Source: Catenovulum adriaticum (GTDB lineage Bacteria > Pseudomonadota > Gammaproteobacteria > Enterobacterales > Alteromonadaceae). From it: 64,000 nucleotides of DNA. The position numbers were made by a program, and so were the translations under genes. The notes beneath the pieces are model-generated. The model saw only the letters and a list, made by a program, of their open reading frames with translations, did not search any database and was not told the origin of the DNA. Below, in pieces: positions 37,077-46,217 of this stretch (its first letter is position 1; each line of letters opens with the position of its first letter). The stretch spans positions 62,001-126,000 of the forward strand of contig NZ_CP109966.1 of the NCBI RefSeq assembly GCF_026725475.1, written 5' to 3'.

Positions 37077-40000
37077 ATGCTCAGTAATTTAGCGCGAAAT
37101 ATCCATAAAGTGGTAAAAGTCGGGTCAGCGTTTGTATTGGTATCTAGCCTAGCCTTAACGGCTTGCCAATCAACCAAGCAGTCAGACAACAAGCCAGTTG
37201 CCAAAGCAGTCACTAAAATAACGATTAACAACACGGGTAGAGAATATGTTACAACCACAGACACAACTGGGGCGTCTTTCCCACTCGTGTCAGAAGGCGT
37301 AGCCGCCAAAGTGTGGGTAAGTGATCAAGACCATCCTGGCGTATTGCGTATTGCCAATAACCTACAAACGGATATTAGTAAGGTAACAGGTGTTACTCCC
37401 CAACGGGTTGACTCTGAGCAATTGTCAGGCTCAGTCGTTATCATCGGCACAATTGGTCAAAGTTCAATCGTGGACAAGTTAATTTCACAAAATAAAATTG
37501 ACGCTAGCCAAGTGAGTGGCCGATGGGACACCTACGCGTTACAAACTGTGGTAAACCCACTGCCTAATGTAGACAAGGCTTTGGTTATATTCGGCAGCAA
37601 CAAGCGCGGTACTATGTATGGTATGTACGAGTTGTCAGAAAACATTGGCGTATCACCTTGGTATTGGTGGGCAGATGTACCGGTTAAAACCAGCGATAAT
37701 TTATTTGTAAAACCGGGTTTCCACTTTTCGAAAGAACCCGTAGTTAAGTATAGAGGCATTTTCATTAACGATGACTGGGCGCTGATGCGTTGGGCTCAAG
37801 AAAAATTTGGTGGTTATAACGCCAAAATGTATGCCCATGTATATGACCTAATGTTACGTTTACGTGCCAACTACTTGTGGCCAGGGATGTTAGGAAAATC
37901 TATCTACCGAGACGATCCAGAAAGTGCGCGTTTGGCCAACGAACTAGGCATAGTGCTAGGTACATCTCACCACGAGCCTATGACTCGTGCGCATTCAGAT
38001 TGGAGTCGAGGCAAAAAGAACTATGGCAACGCTGAGTGGGATTATTCAAGTAATGAAGAAGGTTTAAAAAAATTCTGGCGAGAGGGTATAGAGCGAAATA
38101 AAGACTACGAAGTGTTAATCACCATGGGCATGCGTGGTGATGGTGACACAGGTATGGAAGGTAATGTAGAAGACAATATGGCGATTATGGAAAAAATAGT
38201 TGCTGATCAACGTCAAATTATTGCCGAAGTTAAAGGCCAGCCTGCTGAAGAAGTGCCGCAAGTTTGGGCTCTGTATAAAGAAGTACAAAATTATTATGAA
38301 CAGGGAATGAAAGTACCTGACGATGTTATTTTACTTTGGTGTGATGACAACTGGGGGAACTTACGTCGCATTCCTACAGCAGAAGAGCGCAAACGTCCGG
38401 GCGGTGCGGGCATTTATTATCACTTCGATTACCACGGCGCACCACGCTCTTACGAGTGGATAAATACTAACCCATTACCTAAAATTTGGGAGCAAATGAA
38501 TTTAGCCTACGAATACAACGCTAATAAAATTTGGGTTGCAAATGTAGGTGATATTAAACCAATGGAAGTGCCCACGGAATTTTTCTTAAAAATGGCTTGG
38601 GATCCAAAAGCCATGAGCAAAGACAAACTCAATCAATTTTTAGTTGAGTGGGCAGAGCGTGAGTTTGGTCAAACTTATGCGGCACAAATAGCTGATATTG
38701 TTGCAAAATATGCTAAATACAATGCATGGCGCAAACCTGAATTATTATCTCCAAACACATTTAGTTTGGTCAATTATAAAGAAGCCGAGCGCGTTCAACA
38801 GGGTTGGAAAGCGATAACAGAACAGGCTGAAGCAATTTATAAAACTTTGCCTGAACAATATCGAGATGCGTTTTACCAACTTGTTTTGTACCCAACAAAA
38901 GCCAGCGGTAATCTAACAGATATGTATATAACAGCTGGTCGCAACTACTTGTATGCAAACCAAGGTCGGGCGAGCACTAACAATTTAGCAGAAACAGTTC
39001 AACAACAGTTTGCGTTAAACGAAAGTATGATCAATGAATATCACACCATTGCGAATGGCAAATGGAATCAGATGATGAGCTACCCATTTGTTGGTTATAA
39101 AAGTTGGAACGCACCTAAAAAAAATACCATGCCTGAATTAGTTACAATCAAGTTACCAAACGACGAAGTAATGGGGGTGTCAGTTGAAGGTACCGAGTTT
39201 GCTTGGCCGGAAATGTTAGAAAAAAATACCATTACATTTGAATTAGAAAATTTTGCCAACCAAACAAAATTTCCCCCTTTCACTGTAATTGAAGATTCTT
39301 CTGCATCTGGCGGTAAAGCGGTCGTTTGGCCAGAAAATAGTGCTGAGCTAGCTATGACTACACCATTGGATAATCAAGACGGTCAATTCCAATTCCACTT
39401 TGAATTATCCAAAGCAGCAAAAGTAAAATTCCAATTACGCGTCAGTGCGGCAAATACACACGACGATTCATTATTCTTTAAGCTTGATTCAGGCAAATGG
39501 TTGGTAAAAAACAACCTTAAAGCAAGCAGTGGTTACTTGACCTTAGATATGACGACCTTTAATCGTGTGTCGGCTGGTAAACATACTATCAGCATAATGC
39601 GACGTGAAGACGGTTTGAAATTAGATCGTGCATACTTAACTGCCTATGCAGGGGAAATTACAAGTGAACAAGCTCAACCTGGCGCAGTTGCTGAATTGCC
39701 AACGTATGATGCTATTAACCAACAAACGTACTGGATAGACGTATTTAAGCGTGGTAGTAGCGAGATCAAATACGACATCAGTGCAACTGAACCTTGGGTG
39801 AAACTATCTAAACCAACAACCAATGAATCAGGCGACAAGCGATATTGGGTGAACATCGACTGGGATAAAGCACCCATTGGTTCACATACAGCTAAAGTGA
39901 TTGTGAAACAAAAAGGTGGCCAAACCGTCAGTGTGTTAGTTAATACCGTACGTTCGAAGAAATATACTAAAGAAGCTGTTAAAGCTCACGGTGGCTTAAC

Positions 40001-40541
40001 TGGCCCTATAGTGTTTGCGGCTGAGTCGTATAGCAATCATGTTGCGAACAATGGCGTCTCGTGGCAAAAAATACCTGACTATGGACGAGGTGTGTCTGGC
40101 ATGTCGGTTTTCCCTGCACTGTCTGAATCGGTCACACCGGGTAAAAACGCACCATTTATGGAATACGATGTACTTATTACTCAAGCAGGTACTTATACAG
40201 TTGATGTGGTCACGGGCATTGCGCTAAATGTGCAACCAGACAGAGGTGTAAGTTTTGCTGTTTCCTTTGACCAACAGGCACCTGTAATAGTTGACGCTTT
40301 TGCAGGGCAAGAATACAAAGACCCAAATGCACGTAAAGACAAATCTTCACCTGCTATTTTAAGCTGGTATGAATGGGTAAGAAATAATGCGCGTACCATG
40401 AGTAGTGAACATAAAATTGACAAGCCAGGCATACACAAACTTAAAGTTTGGATGATTGACCCTGGGGTTGTTATAGAAAAAATCATTATCCACCAAGGTG
40501 ATGTGCAAACAAGCTACTTAGGCCCTGTTGTAAAACAGTAA
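37077..40541 (+). CDS. GH115 alpha-glucuronidase B with inserted CBM-like domain (lipoprotein)
   Basis: 1154 residues, lipobox 'LALTAC'. All main GH115 motifs are present: 'KYRGIFINDD', 'LRANYLWPGM', 'GTSHHEPMTRAH', 'GMRGDGDTGM', 'LWCDDNWGNL', 'GIYYHFDYHGAPRSYEW' and 'WVANVGDIKPMEVP'. Between the helical part and the C-terminal beta domain (about residues 720-865) it carries the same CBM-like module seen in the GH98 proteins ('TFELENFANQTKFPPFTV' to 'RREDGLKLDRAYL'). This makes it about 140 residues longer than GH115 A, its closest neighbour by promoter and N-terminus. Probable role: removal of glucuronate from xylan while held to the substrate. Confidence 0.93.
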   Translation: MLSNLARNIHKVVKVGSAFVLVSSLALTACQSTKQSDNKPVAKAVTKITINNTGREYVTTTDTTGASFPLVSEGVAAKVWVSDQDHPGVLRIANNLQTDISKVTGVTPQRVDSEQLSGSVVIIGTIGQSSIVDKLISQNKIDASQVSGRWDTYALQTVVNPLPNVDKALVIFGSNKRGTMYGMYELSENIGVSPWYWWADVPVKTSDNLFVKPGFHFSKEPVVKYRGIFINDDWALMRWAQEKFGGYNAKMYAHVYDLMLRLRANYLWPGMLGKSIYRDDPESARLANELGIVLGTSHHEPMTRAHSDWSRGKKNYGNAEWDYSSNEEGLKKFWREGIERNKDYEVLITMGMRGDGDTGMEGNVEDNMAIMEKIVADQRQIIAEVKGQPAEEVPQVWALYKEVQNYYEQGMKVPDDVILLWCDDNWGNLRRIPTAEERKRPGGAGIYYHFDYHGAPRSYEWINTNPLPKIWEQMNLAYEYNANKIWVANVGDIKPMEVPTEFFLKMAWDPKAMSKDKLNQFLVEWAEREFGQTYAAQIADIVAKYAKYNAWRKPELLSPNTFSLVNYKEAERVQQGWKAITEQAEAIYKTLPEQYRDAFYQLVLYPTKASGNLTDMYITAGRNYLYANQGRASTNNLAETVQQQFALNESMINEYHTIANGKWNQMMSYPFVGYKSWNAPKKNTMPELVTIKLPNDEVMGVSVEGTEFAWPEMLEKNTITFELENFANQTKFPPFTVIEDSSASGGKAVVWPENSAELAMTTPLDNQDGQFQFHFELSKAAKVKFQLRVSAANTHDDSLFFKLDSGKWLVKNNLKASSGYLTLDMTTFNRVSAGKHTISIMRREDGLKLDRAYLTAYAGEITSEQAQPGAVAELPTYDAINQQTYWIDVFKRGSSEIKYDISATEPWVKLSKPTTNESGDKRYWVNIDWDKAPIGSHTAKVIVKQKGGQTVSVLVNTVRSKKYTKEAVKAHGGLTGPIVFAAESYSNHVANNGVSWQKIPDYGRGVSGMSVFPALSESVTPGKNAPFMEYDVLITQAGTYTVDVVTGIALNVQPDRGVSFAVSFDQQAPVIVDAFAGQEYKDPNARKDKSSPAILSWYEWVRNNARTMSSEHKIDKPGIHKLKVWMIDPGVVIEKIIIHQGDVQTSYLGPVVKQ

Positions 40542-40552
40542 CTGTTAGGTGA

Positions 40553-40582
40553 AACGAGGTAAGGTAATTCATCTGCCTCGTT
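40553..40582 (+). terminator. Hairpin after GH115 B
   Basis: AACGAGG (40553-40559) pairs with CCTCGTT (40576-40582); no strong T tract follows, so this is a weak terminator candidate. Confidence 0.4.
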
Positions 40583-40645
40583 AGCCACTTTCTCCCACTC
40601 ATTTAAAAACGTAAAAACACAGATTGCCCAATAATCTAATATTCA

Positions 40646-40679
40646 TATTGACTATTAACCGATGTTAATATATTGTCAA
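40646..40679 (+). promoter_or_regulatory. Promoter/operator boxes before GH115 C
   Basis: TATTGACTAT (40646-40655) and ATATTGTCAA (40670-40679), identical 10-mers to those before GH43 with a 14-base instead of 15-base gap. TTGACT may be the -35 of a sigma-70 promoter; the repeated second half suggests a bound regulator as well. Confidence 0.5.
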
Positions 40680-40748
40680 TGAGAGTGTTTTAAATTTACA
40701 ACCCTTTTGTATTTCACCCATAACTTGAAATACTTTGTTGAGGAAACT

Positions 40749-43700
40749 ATGAAGTCGGTAAAAAATATTCTCTTGTTAATTTCGGGGATAAACCTAGCTG
40801 CCTGCGGTAGCTCGGTCACAGCACCTAATCAAATTAATCATAAAGTGCCCCCCTCCAATCGCATGGCCAGTAGTTTAGTGAGCGATTCACTTGCTATTGA
40901 ATTAGAAAGTTTGTCTGCACAAGATGCCTTTACGCCATATTCGGTAAAAACCGATGGCTTTGCATCCGGCGGCGAGTATATTCTTAAAACGCCAGGCTTA
41001 AATGCAACTGCGGCTATTCCATTTAGTTTAGATAAAAAAACTGATCTTGAATTTCAACTCAGAATCAAGGCGCTCGACTCAGGTGAAAATACTGTTTATT
41101 ACAGGCTCAATTCAGGCGATTGGAAAGAAAATAATAAAGCAACCGTCGGAGACTGGTCTAGTGTATTATTGGCTGAATTTGAGGGCCTAAATCAAGGTCA
41201 GCATACGCTTTACATTCAAAGCCGCAATACAAACACAGCGTTAGACAAAGCAATATTAAATGTTAAAGGCGGGAAAATTGCACTTGGCAAGATCCCTTCA
41301 AACACGCCTGAAATTAAGCCGCATTTAGGTTTAAAAGACACTCTAATAACAGAGAAACCATCACCTGGTGATTTTAAAGTATTTGCTAACGGTAAAGCGG
41401 CCCCTATTTGGCTGGATGACAAAGATTGGGAAGGCGTACATTTTGCAGCCGATGATCTGCAAGCCGATATAAACCGAGTTGGTTCTATCACACCTAAAAT
41501 AAGTAAACAGGAATCTGCGCCAGGTAAAGCTCCAATCATTATTGGTACCATAGGCAAAAGCGCATTAATCGATTCACTGATTGCTCAAGGTAAATTGGAT
41601 GTCACTAACATTGAAGGTCAATGGGAAAATTTTGTTATTGAAGCAGTCGATAACCCAGCCTCAGGTGTAGAACAAGCACTGGTAATCGCGGGAAGTGATA
41701 AACGCGGCACTATTTTTGGTATTTATGAGTTATCTGAACAGTTGGGTGTATCCCCCTGGTACTGGTGGGCTGATGTCCCCTCTAAACAACGCGAACAAGC
41801 TTATATCGTGAAGGGACGCTACGAATCAGGTTCACCCGCAGTACAATATCGAGGTATTTTTCTAAACGACGAGGCACCTGCGTTGACGGGTTGGTCAGAC
41901 AAAAAGTTCGGAGGACGCAATAGCAAATTCTATGCGCACGTCTTTGAATTGATCTTGCGTATGCGCGGTAATTTTTTATGGCCTGCTATGTGGAGTGACG
42001 ATTTCAATACCGATGACCCGTTAAACCCAGTGTTAGCGGATCAATACGGCATCGTTATGAGCACATCGCATCACGAGCCCATGATGCAGCAAATGCCTCA
42101 TTGGTATCGCAATAGCAAAAAATTCGGTAATGGGAAGTGGAGCTATGTTGAAAACGAAGAGGGGATGAAACAATATTTCCGCGAAGGTCTTGAACGCACC
42201 AAAGACTTTGAGAATGTAATTACCCTGTCGATGCGTGGTGATGGTGATCACGGTTTAAAGGAAGCAAGCGTAGAATTACTTGAAAAAGTTGTCGGTGATC
42301 AGCGTCAAATTATCGAAGAAGTCACTGGAAAACCTGCGTCTGAACGACCGACTGTTTGGGCTTTATACAAAGAAGTTCAGTATTACTACGACGAAGGAAT
42401 GAATGTCCCCGATGATGTGACACTTTTATATTGTGACGACAATTGGGGAAATATTCGTACTCTACCGGATCCTAATAGTACGCGAACGGGTGGTTCTGGT
42501 CTTTATTACCATTTTGATTATCATGGTGGTCCACGCTCTTATAAATGGCATAATACAACCCCGATAGAAAAAGTGTACGAGCAAATGTCACTTGCCGCCC
42601 GCTACAATGCCAATAAAATATGGGTTGTTAACGTAGGTGATTTAAAACCTATGGAAGTACCCATTGAGTTTTTCTTAAGAATGGCATGGGAACCAGAGCG
42701 CTGGGATCAAGACACTTTGGATGAATACCTCGTAAGTTGGACAACAAGAGAGTTTGGCGCCGATTACGCACAAGAAGCAGCTGGTTTAATCACAGAGTAC
42801 ACTAAATATCTGCATTGGCGTAAGCCAGAGCTAACGGATTCAACCATTTTCAGCGTTGAAAATTACCGAGAAGCGGAGCGAGTCAATAATTTATGGAAAT
42901 CATTGGCTCAACGAGCAGATAAGCTGATGTCTCGTTTGCCCGAAAGTAAACGCGATGCGGCTTACCAATTATTTGTTTATCCAATTAAAGCTATGCTTGA
43001 AACAAACAATTTATATTATGCGACAGCCCGCAATAAGTTGTATGCACAGCAAAAACGCGCGTCTACAAATGAACTAGCAGAACAAGCAAAACAGCATTTC
43101 GATGCCGTCAATGCTTTGCGCATTCATTGGAATGAAGAGTTTGCTGATGGACGTTGGGTTCACATGATGGATCAAGCTCATATAGGAGCGACTTCGTGGA
43201 AGCCACCTAAGGAAAATATCATGACGGAAGTACGTAAAATTGATATTCCAAATAGCAAGAACATTGGTGTCATGTTAGAGGGATCAGACAACCCAATGCA
43301 AAATCTTACAAAAGAAAAATTGCCGGAGCTATCTGCTGAAGGGGGAGAAAAAGCCCGATATTTCGATGTTTATCGAATGGGAAGTAAAGAATCCCGATAT
43401 CAAATTAAGGCTGAGTTTCCTTGGGTTTCTCTATCTCATTCAGATGGCAGTCTAGACAAAGATATACGTGTCGAAGTGAGTGTAAACGATTGGTCGAAAG
43501 TGCCAGAAGGTAATAGTAACGTATTCATTTTAGTAAAAGGACTAGATGACGGTTCACAGCGGGGTATTCTGTTACCTTTGAACAAGCCGAAGAAAGCTGA
43601 TCCATCACAACCGGAAGGTTTCTTAGATGTAGATGGATACATTGCAATAGAAGCACCTAATGCAGACCGAAAAATAGCTTCTAATGGTATTTCTTGGGCA

Positions 43701-44717
43701 GAATTACCTAACCATGGCCGAGGTCAGGGGGCGATGCGTCCTTCTCCTGATATTTTTCCGACAATTCAACCGACTTCCGAAAGCGCACGATTAGAATACG
43801 ATATGTATATTAGTCGTTTGGGTGAGATTTCGGTAGATGTTATTGTATCTCCAACGCTAAATCTGACAGATGGTAAGCCGATGCATTACGCTATTGCATT
43901 TGATAATCAAAAACCTCAACTTATTGAGTTCGCCGGTAAATCAAAAGATAGCACTTGGACTGACGCTGTACGAGATTCTGTCCGAAAAACTAAGTCATTC
44001 CACAATTTAACTAGAGCTGGTTTTCACACACTTAAAATATGGGCGGTAGATCCTGGTTTTACTATCCAAAAAATTGAGATAGATACAGGCAATTTGAAAA
44101 ACTCATATTTAGGCCCTCAACAAAGCCCTCGAGGTAATCGAGTGCCTATTAAAGGCGTAGGTATAGAAACTGGCGCCACTGTGGTTGTTGAAGCCGAAAG
44201 TGGTGTTATTGGAAGCGACTTCAACGTCAGCAGAAAAGTACTGCCATATACTATTGATATAAAATCAAATAGCCCAGGTGGTTATCCAGAAGATGAATCT
44301 AGAGTTTCAACTTACACAGTAAACTTTAAAGAGCCTGGCGTTTACAATGTTTATGCTAGGATTAGAGTTGGCGGTGGCAGAGCAAATGATGACAGCCTGT
44401 TTTTAGCTAAAGGGTTTGGTGTTAAATCACCTTCGAATGGCAGTGAGTGGTCTACTGTAAATGGGCTATTTTCAAAAGGTTACACAAATATGAGTGAAAC
44501 CGTTGACAGTAAAGGCAATGCAACGACGGGCGTTTGGAAATGGGTGTTACTTACGAGTAAAAAAAGCACCTATAAGGTTTCGAAAGACAACTTAACTCAA
44601 ACTTTTCAAATTGGTGGCCGCGAAAATGGTTTAGAAATTGATAAGTTTGTATTTGGTTTAACGTCTAACACTTTTACAGTAGACGACCTACTACAAGGCG
44701 CAGCCGGCAAAAAATAA
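40749..44717 (+). CDS. GH115 alpha-glucuronidase C with N- and C-terminal CBM-like domains (lipoprotein)
   Basis: 1322 residues from ATG 40749, preceded by GAGGA; the longer TTG-initiated frame from 40707 lacks a site. Lipobox 'INLAAC'. An N-terminal CBM-like module (about 45-180, 'LAIELESLSAQDAFTPYSV') precedes the GH115 core ('QYRGIFLNDE', 'RGNFLWPAMW', 'STSHHEPMM', 'SMRGDGDHGL', 'LYCDDNWGNI', 'WVVNVGDLKPMEVP'). A second module lies at the C-terminus (about 1150-1310, 'VVVEAESGVIGSDFNV' to 'GRENGLEIDKFVFG'). It is the longest of the five GH115 proteins here. A good terminator follows, so it ends the GH115/GH98 run. Confidence 0.92.
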   Translation: MKSVKNILLLISGINLAACGSSVTAPNQINHKVPPSNRMASSLVSDSLAIELESLSAQDAFTPYSVKTDGFASGGEYILKTPGLNATAAIPFSLDKKTDLEFQLRIKALDSGENTVYYRLNSGDWKENNKATVGDWSSVLLAEFEGLNQGQHTLYIQSRNTNTALDKAILNVKGGKIALGKIPSNTPEIKPHLGLKDTLITEKPSPGDFKVFANGKAAPIWLDDKDWEGVHFAADDLQADINRVGSITPKISKQESAPGKAPIIIGTIGKSALIDSLIAQGKLDVTNIEGQWENFVIEAVDNPASGVEQALVIAGSDKRGTIFGIYELSEQLGVSPWYWWADVPSKQREQAYIVKGRYESGSPAVQYRGIFLNDEAPALTGWSDKKFGGRNSKFYAHVFELILRMRGNFLWPAMWSDDFNTDDPLNPVLADQYGIVMSTSHHEPMMQQMPHWYRNSKKFGNGKWSYVENEEGMKQYFREGLERTKDFENVITLSMRGDGDHGLKEASVELLEKVVGDQRQIIEEVTGKPASERPTVWALYKEVQYYYDEGMNVPDDVTLLYCDDNWGNIRTLPDPNSTRTGGSGLYYHFDYHGGPRSYKWHNTTPIEKVYEQMSLAARYNANKIWVVNVGDLKPMEVPIEFFLRMAWEPERWDQDTLDEYLVSWTTREFGADYAQEAAGLITEYTKYLHWRKPELTDSTIFSVENYREAERVNNLWKSLAQRADKLMSRLPESKRDAAYQLFVYPIKAMLETNNLYYATARNKLYAQQKRASTNELAEQAKQHFDAVNALRIHWNEEFADGRWVHMMDQAHIGATSWKPPKENIMTEVRKIDIPNSKNIGVMLEGSDNPMQNLTKEKLPELSAEGGEKARYFDVYRMGSKESRYQIKAEFPWVSLSHSDGSLDKDIRVEVSVNDWSKVPEGNSNVFILVKGLDDGSQRGILLPLNKPKKADPSQPEGFLDVDGYIAIEAPNADRKIASNGISWAELPNHGRGQGAMRPSPDIFPTIQPTSESARLEYDMYISRLGEISVDVIVSPTLNLTDGKPMHYAIAFDNQKPQLIEFAGKSKDSTWTDAVRDSVRKTKSFHNLTRAGFHTLKIWAVDPGFTIQKIEIDTGNLKNSYLGPQQSPRGNRVPIKGVGIETGATVVVEAESGVIGSDFNVSRKVLPYTIDIKSNSPGGYPEDESRVSTYTVNFKEPGVYNVYARIRVGGGRANDDSLFLAKGFGVKSPSNGSEWSTVNGLFSKGYTNMSETVDSKGNATTGVWKWVLLTSKKSTYKVSKDNLTQTFQIGGRENGLEIDKFVFGLTSNTFTVDDLLQGAAGKK

Positions 44718-44744
44718 GCAATACGGATAGCGCACTGCACCATA

Positions 44745-44773
44745 AAGGCATCTCATTATGAGGTGCCTTTTTT
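44745..44773 (+). terminator. Intrinsic terminator after GH115 C
   Basis: AAGGCATCTCA (44745-44755) pairs with TGAGGTGCCTT (44759-44769), one G-T wobble, loop TTA, followed by TTTT. Confidence 0.8.
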
Positions 44774-44891
44774 ACATACTGCTCTAAATGGGGATGCGAT
44801 CTCGGTTATTGTGTTATACAGGCGTCACACACCTTACATCAGTCTGCGATTAGGCGGAGAGTCCAAAAAGAAATCACTATTTTTGCCCAGC

Positions 44892-45980
44892 CTAACGTTG
44901 ATGTTTATCAATTAAGCATCTTTTAATTTCATGCTCAATATCGTCGGTAAAGTCGAATTTATATGTGTCTATTTGTGAATTCAGATCAATTGAAAAATTG
45001 CTGAAATTAAAACAGCGCCAAATACTGGTATTTTTTAAGTTGGCTAATTTATCAATATTGGTTGAATCTATTGTTTGGTGTTGCAAGGGCATTGCTTTGC
45101 GAGCCATGGATATATCAACCCCCTTGAAGTGATCATAAACTAATACCAGCGCCCAGGCTGCTTGCATAAAATGCCCACCCACGACGGCAGACAACTGTTT
45201 ATTTTCAACATATCCGATAGCCTTCGGTGACCAGTCAATGCCACCAACCAGTATGTTGGCACGATTGATGTTTAATTGGTCACTAATGGCGATTGCAAGC
45301 TGATCAGATGCAGTCCAAATGATGTTGGCATTAGGATAACGCTTAAGCGCCTTGTTTAGTTTGTACTGAGCCTGTTCTGGCTTCCACATCGTATGTAACA
45401 CTTGTAGAACTTTAGCTTGCTTCGATGCCGCTGCTGTAATTAATCCAGCTGATCTGTTACTAGAGGTTTGTGAGTAGTCGCCGTTAAAAGCAAGAATTTG
45501 AGGTTGTGCTTGACTCTTTTTTCGGTGCAAAGTAATAAGTTTATTCGCGAGCAATGCTCCAGCTTGTGCGTCATCATAAAAAACTTCGCCTATCCAAAGT
45601 GGATAAAGTGAACTTGTTTTCTTTAATAGTTCAAGTTCATCTTGAGATATTGAACGTTCCAAAGTAATAAATGGAATACCTAACTGACTCAGTACCTTAA
45701 ATGATTGCACTGCATTGCCTGAATGCGGAAAAAAAACCACATAATCATAGTAACCCTCTATTTGTTCCAACAGTATTTGGTTACTAAAACGATTGCCGCC
45801 ACCATATTTTACTATTAAGTTTATTCCAAGTTGATCCGCCGCTTGTTTAGCGACGTCTGTGGTTAAGTCCCAAAAAACTCGACCTTTTATGTCTGGGTTA
45901 ATAAACAGAACGTTAATAGCTAAGCAGGGTGGGCTCAGCAATACCGTCAGTATTGCGGTAAAGACCAGCTTATTAAACAT
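44892..45980 (-). CDS. Periplasmic sugar-binding protein, orphan
   Basis: 362 residues, signal peptide (ending about 'SPPCLA'). The body is a type I periplasmic binding fold like those of sugar ABC transporters and LacI-family sensors: 'INVLFINPDIKGRVFW', 'YDYVVFFPHSGNAVQSFKVL', 'ILAFNGDYSQTSSNRSAGLI', 'IIWTASDQLAIAISDQL' and 'ILVGGIDWSPKAIGYV'. No ABC permease or ATPase is near, so it may serve a sensor kinase or diguanylate cyclase encoded elsewhere, or deliver to a distant transporter. It is divergent from the Sel1 gene, with a palindrome between them. Confidence 0.75.
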   Translation of the reverse strand: MFNKLVFTAILTVLLSPPCLAINVLFINPDIKGRVFWDLTTDVAKQAADQLGINLIVKYGGGNRFSNQILLEQIEGYYDYVVFFPHSGNAVQSFKVLSQLGIPFITLERSISQDELELLKKTSSLYPLWIGEVFYDDAQAGALLANKLITLHRKKSQAQPQILAFNGDYSQTSSNRSAGLITAAASKQAKVLQVLHTMWKPEQAQYKLNKALKRYPNANIIWTASDQLAIAISDQLNINRANILVGGIDWSPKAIGYVENKQLSAVVGGHFMQAAWALVLVYDHFKGVDISMARKAMPLQHQTIDSTNIDKLANLKNTSIWRCFNFSNFSIDLNSQIDTYKFDFTDDIEHEIKRCLIDKHQR

Positions 45981-46111
45981 TGACTTACTTCACCCCCATT
46001 ATCAAAAGTAAGTTTAAAGTGTAGATCAATATAATAACATTGGATGAAACATTCCCCACCCAGCATTATTCAGCATGGATGCTGTAATGGCTGATGGCAA
46101 TTCATCTTCAA

Positions 46112-46127
46112 ACGGTACAAGTACCGT
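46112..46127. promoter_or_regulatory. Palindrome in divergent promoter region
   Basis: ACGGTAC and GTACCGT separated by AA, in the 237-bp gap between the binding-protein gene and the Sel1 gene. A plausible operator; the regulator is unknown. Confidence 0.45.
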
Positions 46128-46217
46128 GTTGCACCATGTAAATATTAAGTAAACAAATCGACATAGTGTCAAGATGAATATATCATGAGCTGATAATAAA
46201 CCTAGGACTCATGTACG

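Noticed and set aside
41216..41557. 113-codon minus-strand frame inside GH115 C
   Set aside because: Shadow of the GH115 coding frame.
27070..44717. Ulvan or alginate locus
   Set aside because: No sulfatases and no recognised alginate or ulvan lyase; GH115, GH98 and GH43 together fit substituted xylan better.
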